Positions 35,930 through 45,140 of a stretch of 64,000 bases of DNA are shown here, piece by piece. The position numbers and the translations under genes were made by a program. The notes under the pieces were generated by a model. That model saw nothing but the letters and a program-made list of their open reading frames with translations. It was not told where the DNA came from and searched no databases. The DNA comes from JAIVJM01 sp963816985 (lineage in GTDB: Bacteria > Acidobacteriota > Blastocatellia > Pyrinomonadales > Pyrinomonadaceae), in contig CAWFMF010000004.1 of assembly GCA_963816985.1 (NCBI GenBank), positions 3,596,001-3,660,000 on the forward strand, given 5' to 3'. Within the stretch, counting starts at the first letter, position 1, and every line of letters starts with the position of its first letter.

Positions 35930-38077
35930 ATGACGAGTTTGACGAACAAACAGCCTTTGCCCGACGACGAGCCGGAGGAGAACGAGGGGGCCGCGCCGCC
36001 GCCTCCGCCCTCGCGCGCCTCCACAGACCTGCTCATCAACCGCGAGACGAGCCAGCTCGAATTCTTCCGCCGCGTTTTGGAAGAGGCGCTCGACACGACG
36101 CAGCCGCTTCTTGAGCGGCTCAAGTTTCTCGCCATCTTCTCGTCGAACGTGGACGAGTTCTTCATGATCCGCGTCTCCGGCCTCAAAGAGACTCTGGCCG
36201 TGCAGGTCAAGGAACTCTCGCCCGACGGGATGACGCAGGCCGAGCAACTCACGGAGATCAGGTCGTACCTTTTGCCGATGCTCGAAGAGCAGATGCGGAC
36301 TCTGCGCGGAGAAGTCCTGCCCGCGTTGCGTTCGGAGGGCATCGCGCTCGTCTCCTACGACTCGCTCTCGCTGCCGGAGCGGCAGTCGCTCAAAGAGTTC
36401 TTCAAGAAGAAGGTGCACCCGGTCTTGACGCCGCAGGCGGTTGACCCCGGCCACCCCTTCCCGTACATCTCCAACCTCAGCCTGAATCTCGCGCTGACGG
36501 TCGAGCCGCTGCCGGAGCACGGCATCACGCAGTCTCTGACCGGCAAGGTCGAGAAGCGTTTCGTCCGCGTCAAGGTGCCGCCGAAAGTCCCAAGGCTCGT
36601 GCCCGTCCCCGGCGAGGCGGGGAAGTTCATCCTGCTCGAAGAGCTGATTGCGGCCAACGCCGACCAGCTCTTCCCAAGGATGTTCGCCTCGAAGTGCAAC
36701 CTCTTCCGCGTGACGCGCGACGCCGACGTGGAGATCAGGGAGGACGAGGCCAACGACCTCCTGCTGTTGATGGAAGAGTCGCTCCGCGAGCGTCGCTTCG
36801 GGATGGCCGTCCGGCTCGAAGTCTCGGCGGGGATGCCCGCCGAGATGATTGACTACCTCACGGAGTCGCTCGGCCTCGCGCGCGAGGACGTGTACCACGT
36901 CGAAGGGCCGCTCAACGTGCCCGACCTCATGGGCCTCTACAAGCTCGACCGGCCCGACCTCAAGGACAAGACCTTCAAGCCGAGAGTCCCGGCGGAGCTT
37001 AAAGACCCCGCGCGCTCCTTCGACGCCATCGGCCAGAAGGACATCCTTCTGCATCACCCGTACACCTCTTATACGGTGGTCACGGACTTGATTAAGGCGG
37101 CGGCGCACGACCCCGACGTGGTGGCCATCAAGATGTGCCTCTACCGCACGGGCGCGGACTCGCCCATCCCGCAGGCGCTCATCGAGGCGAGCGAGGAGGG
37201 CAAGCAGGTGACGGTGCTCGTCGAGTTGAAGGCGCGCTTCGACGAGGAGAACAACATCGAGTGGGCGAAGCGTCTGGAAGAGTCGGGCGTCCATGTCGTC
37301 TACGGGCTCGTCGGCTTGAAGACGCACTGCAAGGTCGCGCTCTTCGTCCGGCAGGAGGGCGACAACCTGCGCCGCTACGTCCACGTCGCGACGGGCAACT
37401 ACAACCCGGTGACCTCGAACTTCTACACCGACTTCGGGTTGCTGACCGCCGACGAGGAGATAGGAACCGACGCCACAGACCTCTTCAACTTCCTGACGGG
37501 CTACTCGCGGCAGAAGGAGTACCGGAGCATTTACGTCGCGCCCGTCAACTTGCGCGACCGCATGATCTCGCTCATCGAGCGCGAGGCCGAGCACGCGCGC
37601 GCGGGCCGCCCCGCCCGCATCGTCGCCAAGAACAACCGGCTCGCCGACACGAAGGTCATCAAGGCGCTCTACGAGGCCTCGCGCGCCGGGGTCGAGATAG
37701 ACTTGATCGTCCGTGGCATCTGCATGCTCCGGCCCGGCGTCGCCGGACTCTCCGAGAGGATTCGCGTGCGCAGCATCGTCGGGCGCTTCCTCGAACACAG
37801 CCGCGCCTACTATTTCCAGAACGGCGGCGAAGAGGAGATGTACACGGGCAGCGCCGACTGGATGCCGCGCAACTTCGACCGCCGCGTCGAGGTCATCGCG
37901 CCCGTCCGCGACGAGCGTCTGAAAAAGTACCTGAAGGACGTGGTGCTGGCCGCGTACCTGCGCGACAACCAGAAGGCGCGCGTCCTTCAGCAGGACGGCT
38001 CATACGAGCGGGTCAAACTCGCGCCGGGCGAGGAGCCCTTCAACAGCCAGACCTACTTCATAGACTTGGAGGGGTGA
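35930..38077 (+). CDS. ppk1: Polyphosphate kinase 1
   Basis: Polymerises the gamma-phosphate of ATP into polyphosphate. About 715 residues with the standard domains: N-terminal (LLINRETSQLEFFRRVLEEA), head, and two C-terminal catalytic domains. The phosphohistidine motif is in VVYGLVGLKTHCKVALFVRQ, the second catalytic stretch in YVHVATGNYNPVTSNFYTDF, and the Mg/ATP arginine region in VVAIKMCLYRTGADSPIPQA. The end YTGSADWMPRNFDRRVEV is typical. Start taken as ATG 35930; an in-frame TTG at 35921 is possible. The next two genes follow closely and may serve polyphosphate metabolism. Confidence 0.97.
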   Translation: MTSLTNKQPLPDDEPEENEGAAPPPPPSRASTDLLINRETSQLEFFRRVLEEALDTTQPLLERLKFLAIFSSNVDEFFMIRVSGLKETLAVQVKELSPDGMTQAEQLTEIRSYLLPMLEEQMRTLRGEVLPALRSEGIALVSYDSLSLPERQSLKEFFKKKVHPVLTPQAVDPGHPFPYISNLSLNLALTVEPLPEHGITQSLTGKVEKRFVRVKVPPKVPRLVPVPGEAGKFILLEELIAANADQLFPRMFASKCNLFRVTRDADVEIREDEANDLLLLMEESLRERRFGMAVRLEVSAGMPAEMIDYLTESLGLAREDVYHVEGPLNVPDLMGLYKLDRPDLKDKTFKPRVPAELKDPARSFDAIGQKDILLHHPYTSYTVVTDLIKAAAHDPDVVAIKMCLYRTGADSPIPQALIEASEEGKQVTVLVELKARFDEENNIEWAKRLEESGVHVVYGLVGLKTHCKVALFVRQEGDNLRRYVHVATGNYNPVTSNFYTDFGLLTADEEIGTDATDLFNFLTGYSRQKEYRSIYVAPVNLRDRMISLIEREAEHARAGRPARIVAKNNRLADTKVIKALYEASRAGVEIDLIVRGICMLRPGVAGLSERIRVRSIVGRFLEHSRAYYFQNGGEEEMYTGSADWMPRNFDRRVEVIAPVRDERLKKYLKDVVLAAYLRDNQKARVLQQDGSYERVKLAPGEEPFNSQTYFIDLEG

Positions 38078-38110
38078 GATTCAACGAACGAGCAAGAGGA
38101 GAAGAAGAAC

Positions 38111-39127
38111 ATGAACCCACGGGTGAAATTTAGCAGCATCGTCGCTTTAACAATTATTGCAGTCCTGACTCTCTCCTCTCCCATTTCGGCAGTCCAGAAG
38201 AAAGACAAACAGAAAGCGCCGCCGCGCGGCACTCCCGTCCTCTGGCGCGCGCATCCGGACGTTTCGTCGCTCGACCTCTTCGACGGGCCGGGCGGCGAGG
38301 CGATGCGGCCCGACCTCCGCCGCGTCCAGTTCGTCAAGGAGGAGACGGGCGGCTTCTCGAAGAAGTACCGCGTGAAAGACGGCGCGGGGCGCGAGTGGGT
38401 GGCGAAGGTCGGCGGCGAGGCGCAGTCTGAAACCGCCGCCGTCCGGCTCGTCTGGGCCGCGGGCTTCCAGACCGAGATTAACTACCTCGCGCCGTGCGTC
38501 CGCATCGAGGGCGCGCCGCAGCCGGGCGCGGACGTAAGGTGCGAAGGCGGCGGCTTCAAGAACGTCCGCTTCGAGGCGCGGCCCGAAGAGTGGGATCGGC
38601 TCGACGTGTGGAAGTGGGACGACAAGCAGAACCCCTTCTACGGGACGAAGGAGCAGCAGGGGCTCATCGTCTTAAACGCGCTCCTCAACAACTGGGACTT
38701 GAAGAGCGCGAACAACAAGGTCATCTACGTGCCGACCGCGCGCGGCGGCGAGCTGCGCTACATCATCAGCGACCTCGGCGCGACTTTCGGTAAGACCGGC
38801 AGCCTGCCGGTCATCTGGCGCTTCACGCGCAGCCGCAACAAGCCGGAGGACTTCGCCGACGGGCATCTGGTGGACGAGGTCAAGGGCCGCAACGTCTTCC
38901 TCAACTACGGCGGGAAGAATCAGACGCTCTTCGACGACATCTACGTCGAAGAAGCGCGTTGGGTCGGCGCACAGCTCTCGCGCCTGAGCGACCGGCAGAT
39001 AGCGGACGCCTTCCGCGCCGCCAACTACGCGCCCGACGAAGTGCAGACGCTCGCCGCCGCCGTCCGTGCGCGCATTAACGAGCTCGTCAATCTTTCGCCG
39101 CCACGGGTCGTCGGGCGGAATCAGTAG
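38111..39127 (+). CDS. Secreted protein with kinase-like motifs
   Basis: 338 residues with a signal peptide (FSSIVALTIIAVLTLSSPISA). No family recognised, but the order of motifs recalls the HipA/CotH/FAM20-type kinase fold: REWVAKVGGEAQSETAA (Lys99, Glu107), a catalytic-loop-like NNWDLKSANNKV (Asp196, Asn201) and a metal-site-like IISDLGATFG (Asp221). If right, this would be a kinase acting outside the cytoplasm. It begins 33 nt after the ppk1 stop and ends 18 nt before the DUF4956 gene, so the three are one operon. The kinase reading is inference from motifs only. Confidence 0.75.
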   Translation: MNPRVKFSSIVALTIIAVLTLSSPISAVQKKDKQKAPPRGTPVLWRAHPDVSSLDLFDGPGGEAMRPDLRRVQFVKEETGGFSKKYRVKDGAGREWVAKVGGEAQSETAAVRLVWAAGFQTEINYLAPCVRIEGAPQPGADVRCEGGGFKNVRFEARPEEWDRLDVWKWDDKQNPFYGTKEQQGLIVLNALLNNWDLKSANNKVIYVPTARGGELRYIISDLGATFGKTGSLPVIWRFTRSRNKPEDFADGHLVDEVKGRNVFLNYGGKNQTLFDDIYVEEARWVGAQLSRLSDRQIADAFRAANYAPDEVQTLAAAVRARINELVNLSPPRVVGRNQ

Positions 39128-39145
39128 GCCGGAGATGCGAGGCAA

Positions 39146-40126
39146 ATGGGCAAAGAAGATCGTCGGATGAACAATCGCAGGGTCATCATTATCACGGTGT
39201 TGGCCGCTCTGGTCGGCTTCGTCATCGTCGCGCTCCTCATGCGCGAGCGCAACGGCGAGCAGTTGGCGCAGCAGGCCGCGCCCGCCGCGCAGAGCACGAC
39301 GGCGGAGCAGCGCGACGCGGGCACTCTGAGGCAGTCCGAGACTCCGGCGGCGGCGCAGGCCGCGCCGAAGCCAACCAGCGACGAGGCGACGACCTTCTTC
39401 GAGGAGATGCTCGGCGCGGAGGACACGCGCGCGCCGGCGGCGGGTACCGGCGTGCGCCCGACCCTCTTCGCGACTACCGTCAACGTCACCATCCGCCTGA
39501 CGCTCGCGGCCCTTCTGGCGGCGATGCTCGCCTTCCGCCCGCGCCGCTTCGCGCTCCTCTTCAAGCGCAACCTCTTCGTCGCGCAGACGCAGATTCTGCT
39601 GGCGGTCGTCGCCTCGGCGCTGATGATGATCGTCGGCGACAGCGCCGCCCGCGCCTTCGGCATCTTCGCGGCGGTCTCGCTCGTCCGCTTCCGCACGAAC
39701 ATCCGCGACCCGAAGGAAATCACGGTCTTGCTGGTGAGCCTCGGCATCGGGCTGGCGACGGGCGTCGGGCGTTGGGAACTGGCGATGATCCTCGCCTTCT
39801 TCGTGCTGCTGCTGCTGTGGGCGCTCGAATACCGCGAGTCGGAGCTGACCTACCGCCTGATGGAGCTGTCGGTGAAGACGAGCGACGTGGACGCGACGCA
39901 GGCGATGCTGCTTAGCCTCTTCAAGAAGTACAACTTCAATTCCGAGATACGACAGCTCGACCGGCCCGACGGCGAGGGCGAGATGGGCTGCATCGTCTAC
40001 AACGTGGAGATGAGCCCGCTGGTGAGCACCGACCGCATCAGCAACGAAATCCTCTCCGTAGACCCGCAGCACGTGGACAGCGTCGAGTGGGATCAGCAGA
40101 AAGACCCTTCGCGCTTTCTTCAGTAA
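39146..40126 (+). CDS. DUF4956 membrane protein
   Basis: 326 residues. One N-terminal helix (VIIITVLAALVGFVIVALLM), an Ala/Gln/Thr-rich external linker, then about four helices containing the DUF4956 signature (LLAVVASALMMIVGDSAARA, then FGIFAAVSLVRFRTNIRDPK, then LLVSLGIGLATGVGRWELAM) and a C-terminal cytoplasmic alpha/beta domain (TQAMLLSLFKKYNFNSEIRQ). DUF4956 genes commonly lie beside VTC-type polyphosphate polymerase and CotH genes in other bacteria; here the neighbours are ppk1 and a kinase-like protein. An ATG at 39167 is an alternative start. Confidence 0.88.
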   Translation: MGKEDRRMNNRRVIIITVLAALVGFVIVALLMRERNGEQLAQQAAPAAQSTTAEQRDAGTLRQSETPAAAQAAPKPTSDEATTFFEEMLGAEDTRAPAAGTGVRPTLFATTVNVTIRLTLAALLAAMLAFRPRRFALLFKRNLFVAQTQILLAVVASALMMIVGDSAARAFGIFAAVSLVRFRTNIRDPKEITVLLVSLGIGLATGVGRWELAMILAFFVLLLLWALEYRESELTYRLMELSVKTSDVDATQAMLLSLFKKYNFNSEIRQLDRPDGEGEMGCIVYNVEMSPLVSTDRISNEILSVDPQHVDSVEWDQQKDPSRFLQ

Positions 40127-40220
40127 GTCGGAACCGCCTGCGGTAGCGGGCGGGTTCTGCTTCCGTGCGAGGCCCGCTCACCGAAACGAGACCCGCCCGC
40201 TACCGCAGGCGGTTCCGACT
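40126..40220. repeat. GC-rich inverted repeat, family E copy 2
   Basis: Perfect 30-bp arms 40126-40155 and 40191-40220, beginning in the stop codon of the DUF4956 gene. Confidence 0.85.
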
Positions 40221-40231
40221 CTTAAACTAAA

Positions 40232-40270
40232 AGGCCGCTCGAACTTGTCGAGCGGCCTCTTCATTTTTCG
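40232..40270. terminator. Rho-independent terminator between convergent genes
   Basis: An 11-bp perfect stem (40232-40242 with 40248-40258), 5-nt loop, then CTTCATTTTT on the plus strand and TTTAG-rich sequence on the other side. It probably serves the ppk1 operon and the phosphatase gene. Confidence 0.75.
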
Positions 40271-40287
40271 TTGAAGTGAAGAATGCT

Positions 40288-40905
40288 TTAGCGCGTCGCG
40301 GCGGCGGCGGTGATTTGCGCGGCGGCGGGGGTCGTGGCCGGGTTGGCCTGCTTCCGCTCCCAGTAGTCCTGCACGTACTTCTTAAAGTCGCCGTGGCCCC
40401 AGCGTGTGTAGAAGTCGAAATCCTTCATCTCGCTGTAGACCTGATCGTAGTTCCAGCCGTAGTTGTTGAAGCGGTAGACCGCGCCCATGACGCCGGTGCG
40501 GTGTCTGCCGCCGTGGCAGTGGACGTAGAACTTGCCGGTCGAGGGCTCTTCGACGAGCTTGAGGAAGGCTTCGACGTGTTCGGGGAGCGGGTACTTCTTC
40601 GCGACCATCGGGATGTTGACGTAGCGCATCCCCAGAGACTCGACCATCAACTTTTCCTCTTCCTTGGCCTCGGCCTGCAAGTCTACGACGGTGTTGATGC
40701 CCAGCTCTTTGAGCGCCCGGAAGTCTTCGAGCTTCTTGGGCAGCGCACCCCGGTAGAAGCGCTCGTCCATCCGTCCGAAGTTCTTGATGTTGATGTTCGA
40801 GAAGTCTTGCCGCTCGGTGGTCTGCGCGAAGGCTGCGGCTGAGAGGAGGATGACGGCGAAGAAGGACGCGAAAAGAGAACGAACCGGGGTGCGTGCAAAA
40901 CTCAT
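40288..40905 (-). CDS. Secreted protein-tyrosine/dual-specificity phosphatase
   Basis: 205 residues. Signal peptide SLFASFFAVILLSAAAFAQ. The phosphatase loop FYVHCHGGRHRTGVMGAVYR contains the HCx5R motif (Cys130, Arg136), preceded by LGINTVVDLQAEAKEEEK, as in cyclin-dependent-kinase-inhibitor-3/DSP-like bacterial phosphatases. It acts in the periplasm on unknown phospho-substrates; its neighbour, the kinase-like protein, may be relevant. GGAGGG lies 5 nt before the ATG. Confidence 0.9.
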   Translation of the reverse strand: MSFARTPVRSLFASFFAVILLSAAAFAQTTERQDFSNINIKNFGRMDERFYRGALPKKLEDFRALKELGINTVVDLQAEAKEEEKLMVESLGMRYVNIPMVAKKYPLPEHVEAFLKLVEEPSTGKFYVHCHGGRHRTGVMGAVYRFNNYGWNYDQVYSEMKDFDFYTRWGHGDFKKYVQDYWERKQANPATTPAAAQITAAAATR

Positions 40906-41149
40906 GAAAGCCCTCCGAGAGTTAAAACCTGCGTTATCGGTTGTCGCTTAATGTCGTGCGGCTGGGGGCTCGAACTCGCTTCGTTCAGTCTTGAGCGCGC
41001 ACGCTCCGAGTTGAAGTATTTGAGTCCGCTTCGCGTTGACGGCTCCGGCGTCGTTCACCTTCAACCATCAACCGTAATTAAGATTCGTTCGAGACCCTCA
41101 CAGTTGTATCCGGGCCGCCCCTCGTTGGCCGCCCCGACGGACTAGCGCA

Positions 41150-41179
41150 AGCATAGTCCACACACAGTTTACAACGCAA
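41150..41179 (-). promoter_or_regulatory. Weak candidate promoter of the phosphatase gene
   Basis: On the minus strand TTGCGT (41174-41179), 18 nt, TATGCT (41150-41155). It would give a leader of ~235 nt. The rest of the 40906-41236 gap shows no feature. Confidence 0.3.
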
Positions 41180-41236
41180 GCGGGGCGGGGCGGCAAGACT
41201 CATTGTGAACGCCTCCAAACGCTACGTCCGGGGCGT

Positions 41237-42746
41237 TCAAACCTGTACCCTTGCGTCGGTCGAATTGAGTTGAGCCTGAAGCGCGCGCGCCGCCTCTTCG
41301 CCGCCGCGCACGCAGTCGGGGACGCCCGCGCCTTCAAAGGCGTTGCCGCAGAGTTCGAGGGCCGGAAGCCGTCTGAGACGCGCGCGGATGCGCCCCACGA
41401 GTTCGCGGTGGCCGAGGTGATACTGCGCCATCGAGCGCGGCCACTTCTCGACGTGCGAGAAGAGCGGAGGGGCTTCGACGCCGAGCAGGTCGCGGAGGTC
41501 GCGCCGCACGGCGGCGGTCATCTGGTCTTCGTCGAGCGCGAACATTTCGGGCTGGAGCGCGCCGCCGACGAAGGCGCGCAGGAGCGCGTGCCCTTCGGGG
41601 GCGCGGCCCGGAAACTTGACGCTGCTGAAGGTGCAGGCGAGCGTCGCACGGCGCTCGACGCGTGGGACGACGAAGCCGAAGCCGTCGAGCGGGTGCGGGA
41701 TGTCGGCGCGGCGGTAGGCGAGATTAACGGTCGCCGTCGAAGCGTAAGGGATGGCGTCGAGTTCGTCCGCGAGTCCGCCGTCCGCCTCGCGCACGAGCCG
41801 CGCCGCGCCGTAAGCCGGGAGGGCGATGATGACGCCGTCCGCCCGCACATCTTCGCCGCCGGAAGTTCGGACGAGCCAGCGCCGCCCGTCTCCGTCAAGC
41901 GTGACCGACTCGACCTTCGTGTCGAGTCGCACGGCGGTTTGCGGGAGTCGCGCGGCGAGCGCGTCGGAGAGCGTCTGCATGCCTTCGTCGAAGGAAAGAA
42001 AAAGTCCGTAGCGCGCGCCGCTCGTGCCCGTCGTCTGCCGTCCCCTTTCGGCCTTCTGCCTCCGCGCCGCCTTCCACATCGAGAGGATGAGGCTGCGATC
42101 CTTGCGCTCCATTTCGAGGAAGCGCGGCATCGTCGCGCGCAGAGATAAGTGCTCCGGGTCTGCCGTGTAGATGCCGCCGACCATCGGTTGCGCCATCCGC
42201 TCAAGGGCCTCCCGCCCGAACCTTCGGCGCACGAAGTCCGCGAGGCTTTCGTCTTCAACGTCGCCCGCCGTCGTGCGTCTCGGCAAGACGAGATCGAGCG
42301 CCATGCGCGCCTTGCCGCGCCACGTAAAAATGTCGGAAGTGAGGAAGGGGAGCAGGCGCGATGGCGCGAGCAGTTGGAAGCCTTCGGGCGTCGGGCGGAG
42401 CCTGCCGCCACGGACGACGAAGCTGCGGCGGTGAACGGCGTTGGTCTCGATGACGCGCGGGCCGAGCCCTAAGCGGCGCGCGAGTTCGAGCGCGGCGGGC
42501 TTCTCGGAGATGAAGGAGTCGGGGCCGCCTTCGAGCAGAAATCCATCGCGCCGCACGGTGCGGAGCGTCCCGCCGAGACGCAGCGGAGGCTTCGAGCAGC
42601 AAGACCTCCGTCTTCAACGCACCCGCATCTTCTCCGCCCGAATCATCCTGCGCCGCCGACTCGAATAGGTGATGCGCGGCGGCGAGGCCGCTGATGCCGC
42701 CGCCGACGATGACGATGCGCCGACTGTGGGGCGTGAACTCTCTCAC
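41237..42746 (-). CDS. hemY: HemY-type protoporphyrinogen/coproporphyrinogen III oxidase, frameshifted
   Basis: An FAD-dependent oxidase of heme synthesis. The FAD motif RIVIVGGGISGLAAAHHLFE starts near residue 10; the product continues as EASLRLGGTLRTVRRDGFLL only if one base near 42585 (GCCTCCGCTG) is removed. The rest is intact: LEGGPDSFISEKPAALELAR, EALERMAQPMVGGIYTADPE, and the C-terminal LELCGNAFEGAGVPDCVRGG. Corrected length is about 502 residues. Order hemE-hemH-hemY is the same as in Bacillus. Without a ChdC/HemQ gene in view, the branch (coproporphyrin or protoporphyrin) is open. The gene is probably functional and the shift a sequence error. Confidence 0.85.
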
Positions 42747-42747
42747 T

Positions 42748-43818
42748 TCAATGTTGAATCGTCGCGGGCCTCGCAGCCGAGGGCAGGCAACAGTCCTGCG
42801 GACAAACGTCTTGACGGGGGCCGAACGTGCCGAGCGCGCGGCGGGGCACGTCGGGACTGAGGCGCTCCATGATGAGTTCGCGGATCATGCGGACGAATGA
42901 AGAATGCGCTCCTACGGTCGAGGCGCGAATCATGTTGAGCCCGATTGAGTCGGCGACTTGACGCGCTTCGGTGTCGAGGTCGTAGAGCACCTCCATGTGG
43001 TCGGAGATGAAGCCGAGAGGCGAGACAATCACGTCGCTCGTGCCCGCCTCTTTCAACTCGCGCAGGTAATCGCAGATGTCCGGCTCAAGCCACTTTTGCG
43101 TCGGCGGCCCGCTCCGGCTCTGGAAGACGAGACGCCAGCGCGCGCATCCCGCGCCCTCGGCGACGAGGCGGCAGGCTTCGAGCAGTTGCGCCCGGTAGTC
43201 GCAGCCGTCGGACATCGAGGCCGGGATGCTGTGCGCGGTGAAGGCAATCTCGGCGGAGTCTCGACGGTCTGCGGGAACCCCTTCGAGGGCGGCGCGCACG
43301 GCCTCGGCGTTCGGGCCGACGAAGCCGGGGTGGTTGTAGAAGACGCGCAGCTTCTCGACGAGGGGCGCGCCTTCGCCCGCCGCTTCGCGCGCCCGCTCGA
43401 TGTCTTCGCGGTACTGGCGGCAGCCGGAGTAGGAGCTGTAAGCCGAAGTGACGAAGGCGAGCGCGCGGCGGACGCCTTCGTCTTTCATCTTCTTGAGAGT
43501 GTCGGCGAGCATCGGATGCCAGTTGCGGTTGCCCCAGTAGACGGGCAGTTGCGGCCCGTTCTCGGCCAGCTCTTTTTCGAGCGCGCGGATGAGCGTGCGG
43601 TTCTGCTCGTTGATGGGGCTCACGCCGCCGAACAGCTCGTAGTGGTGCGCTACCTCTCGCATCCTTTCGGGCGGCACGTTGCGCCCGCGCAGGACGTTTT
43701 CGAGGAACGGCAAGACCTCTTCCATTCCTTCGGGGCCGCCGAAGGAGACGACGAGGAGCGCGTCGTAGGGATAAGTCTGGAGTCTGGAGTCTGAAGTCAG
43801 TAGTCCTGTCTCTATCAT
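42748..43818 (-). CDS. hemH: Ferrochelatase
   Basis: Inserts Fe2+ into the porphyrin. About 356 residues from ATG 43818. Motifs: YDALLVVSFGGPEGMEEVLP, GGVSPINEQNRTLIRALE, VTSAYSSYSGCRQYREDI, FTAHSIPASMSDGCDYRAQL (catalytic His in TAHSIP), and VSPLGFISDHMEVLYDLDTE (catalytic Glu). The C-terminal end DVCPQDCCLPS has clustered cysteines that could, with an internal one, bind a 2Fe-2S cluster as in some ferrochelatases. The first ~15 residues after ATG 43818 are encoded by repeat-like DNA (CTTCAGACTCCAGACTCC). A TTG at 43866 is an alternative start. Confidence 0.93.
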   Translation of the reverse strand: MIETGLLTSDSRLQTYPYDALLVVSFGGPEGMEEVLPFLENVLRGRNVPPERMREVAHHYELFGGVSPINEQNRTLIRALEKELAENGPQLPVYWGNRNWHPMLADTLKKMKDEGVRRALAFVTSAYSSYSGCRQYREDIERAREAAGEGAPLVEKLRVFYNHPGFVGPNAEAVRAALEGVPADRRDSAEIAFTAHSIPASMSDGCDYRAQLLEACRLVAEGAGCARWRLVFQSRSGPPTQKWLEPDICDYLRELKEAGTSDVIVSPLGFISDHMEVLYDLDTEARQVADSIGLNMIRASTVGAHSSFVRMIRELIMERLSPDVPRRALGTFGPRQDVCPQDCCLPSAARPATIQH

Positions 43819-43882
43819 GCCTGTGTGACCTCCCGCCCTGGAATGACGCCCCTGTTTTTGACTCAAGACTTTAGACTCCCGA
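43784..43882. repeat. Inverted repeat across the hemE end and hemH start
   Basis: GTCTGGAGTCTGGAGTCTGA-like words (43787-43812) and inverted GACTCAAGACTTTAGACTCC-like words (43858-43882), imperfect. The arms code for the hemE C-terminus and the hemH N-terminus. Confidence 0.5.
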
Positions 43883-44977
43883 CTCGCGACCGCTTAGTTC
43901 GTGGACGGCCTCGACAAGCGCGACGACGTTCTCGACGGGCGTTTCGGGCATGATGCCGTGGCCGAGGTTGAAGATGTGGCCGGGGCGACCGGCGGCCTGT
44001 TCGAGAATAATTTTCGCGCGCCGCCGGACGACTTCCGGGTTGGTGAAGAGCGCGGCGGGGTCGAAGTTGCCCATCACGGCCACGTCGCCGAGACGCGCCC
44101 AAGCCTCGTCCAGACGCACGCGCCAGTCGAGCCCTATCACGTCGCCGCCCGCCTCGCGCATCAGCTCAAGCAGCGCCGCCGTGCCCGTGCCGAAGTGGAG
44201 GACGGGGACGCCGTGCGTGATTCGTTCGATGACGCTGCGCGTGTGCGGGAGGACGAATTCGCGGTAGTCGTCGGGGCTTAAAGCGCCGACCCACGAGTCG
44301 AAGAGTTGGACGGCCTGCGCGCCCGCCGCGACCTGCGCGTTGAGGTAGAGCGCGAGCGCGCGCGAGACGAGAGACATCAGCGCGTGCCAAGCCCCGGCGT
44401 CCGTGTACATCAGCCGCTTGGTGTGGAGATAGTTCTTCGACCCGCCGCCTTCGATGATGTAAGACGCGAGCGTGAAGGGAGCGCCCGCAAAACCGATGAG
44501 AGGGATGTCGGGCCGCAGCTCCCGGCGCGTGAGGCGGATGGCGTCGTAGACGTATTCGAGCGCCGAGGCGTCCTCAAGCTCTCTGAGGCGCGCTACGTCG
44601 CGCGCGTCGCGGACGGGGTTATGAATGACCGGGCCTTCGCCTTTGGCGAATTCGAGTTCGAGGCCGAGGGGCTCGGTGATGAGCAGGATGTCGGCGAAGA
44701 TGATGGCGGCGTCAACATTGAGGCGGTGCGCGGCGTAGACCGTCACTTCGGAGGCGACTTCCGGCTTCTTGCACATTTCGAGAAACGTGTGGCGCTCGCG
44801 CACCTCGCGGTACTCGCGCATGTAGCGCCCGGCCTGCCGCATCAGCCAGACCGGCGTGTGGGGCACGGGCTCGCGGCGGCAGGCGCGCATGAAGGGGCTC
44901 TCGCGCAGCGCCTCGGTGAGCGCCGGGGCTTCCGCGCCAGTCGCGCGCGTCTCCGCGCTCTGTTTCGTCTCGCTCAT
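43871..44977 (-). CDS. hemE: Uroporphyrinogen decarboxylase
   Basis: Decarboxylates uroporphyrinogen III to coproporphyrinogen III. 368 residues. FMRACRREPVPHTPVWLMRQ with AGRYMREYR is the family signature (Arg of RQAGRYM); further DAAIIFADILLITEPLGLEL, FAGAPFTLASYIIEGGGSKN, FDSWVGALSPDDY, HFGTGTAALLELM and NLGHGIMPETPVENVVALVE. First gene of the hemEHY unit, divergent from the sigma factor gene. Confidence 0.96.
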   Translation of the reverse strand: MSETKQSAETRATGAEAPALTEALRESPFMRACRREPVPHTPVWLMRQAGRYMREYREVRERHTFLEMCKKPEVASEVTVYAAHRLNVDAAIIFADILLITEPLGLELEFAKGEGPVIHNPVRDARDVARLRELEDASALEYVYDAIRLTRRELRPDIPLIGFAGAPFTLASYIIEGGGSKNYLHTKRLMYTDAGAWHALMSLVSRALALYLNAQVAAGAQAVQLFDSWVGALSPDDYREFVLPHTRSVIERITHGVPVLHFGTGTAALLELMREAGGDVIGLDWRVRLDEAWARLGDVAVMGNFDPAALFTNPEVVRRRAKIILEQAAGRPGHIFNLGHGIMPETPVENVVALVEAVHELSGRESGV

Positions 44978-45140
44978 CCGGTTCTTCAGTCCCTCCGAAA
45001 TTCCCGCCTTCTGATAGTTATGCGGACAGACTACACCAAGGCCCCGCGCGAACGCGAGCGGGCACGCCTGAGACGCCCGAAACGCCCGCCCGTGCGTGTT
45101 TTAGGCCGAAAGACGGGCAGCGCGGCTTCTGTTAAAATTC

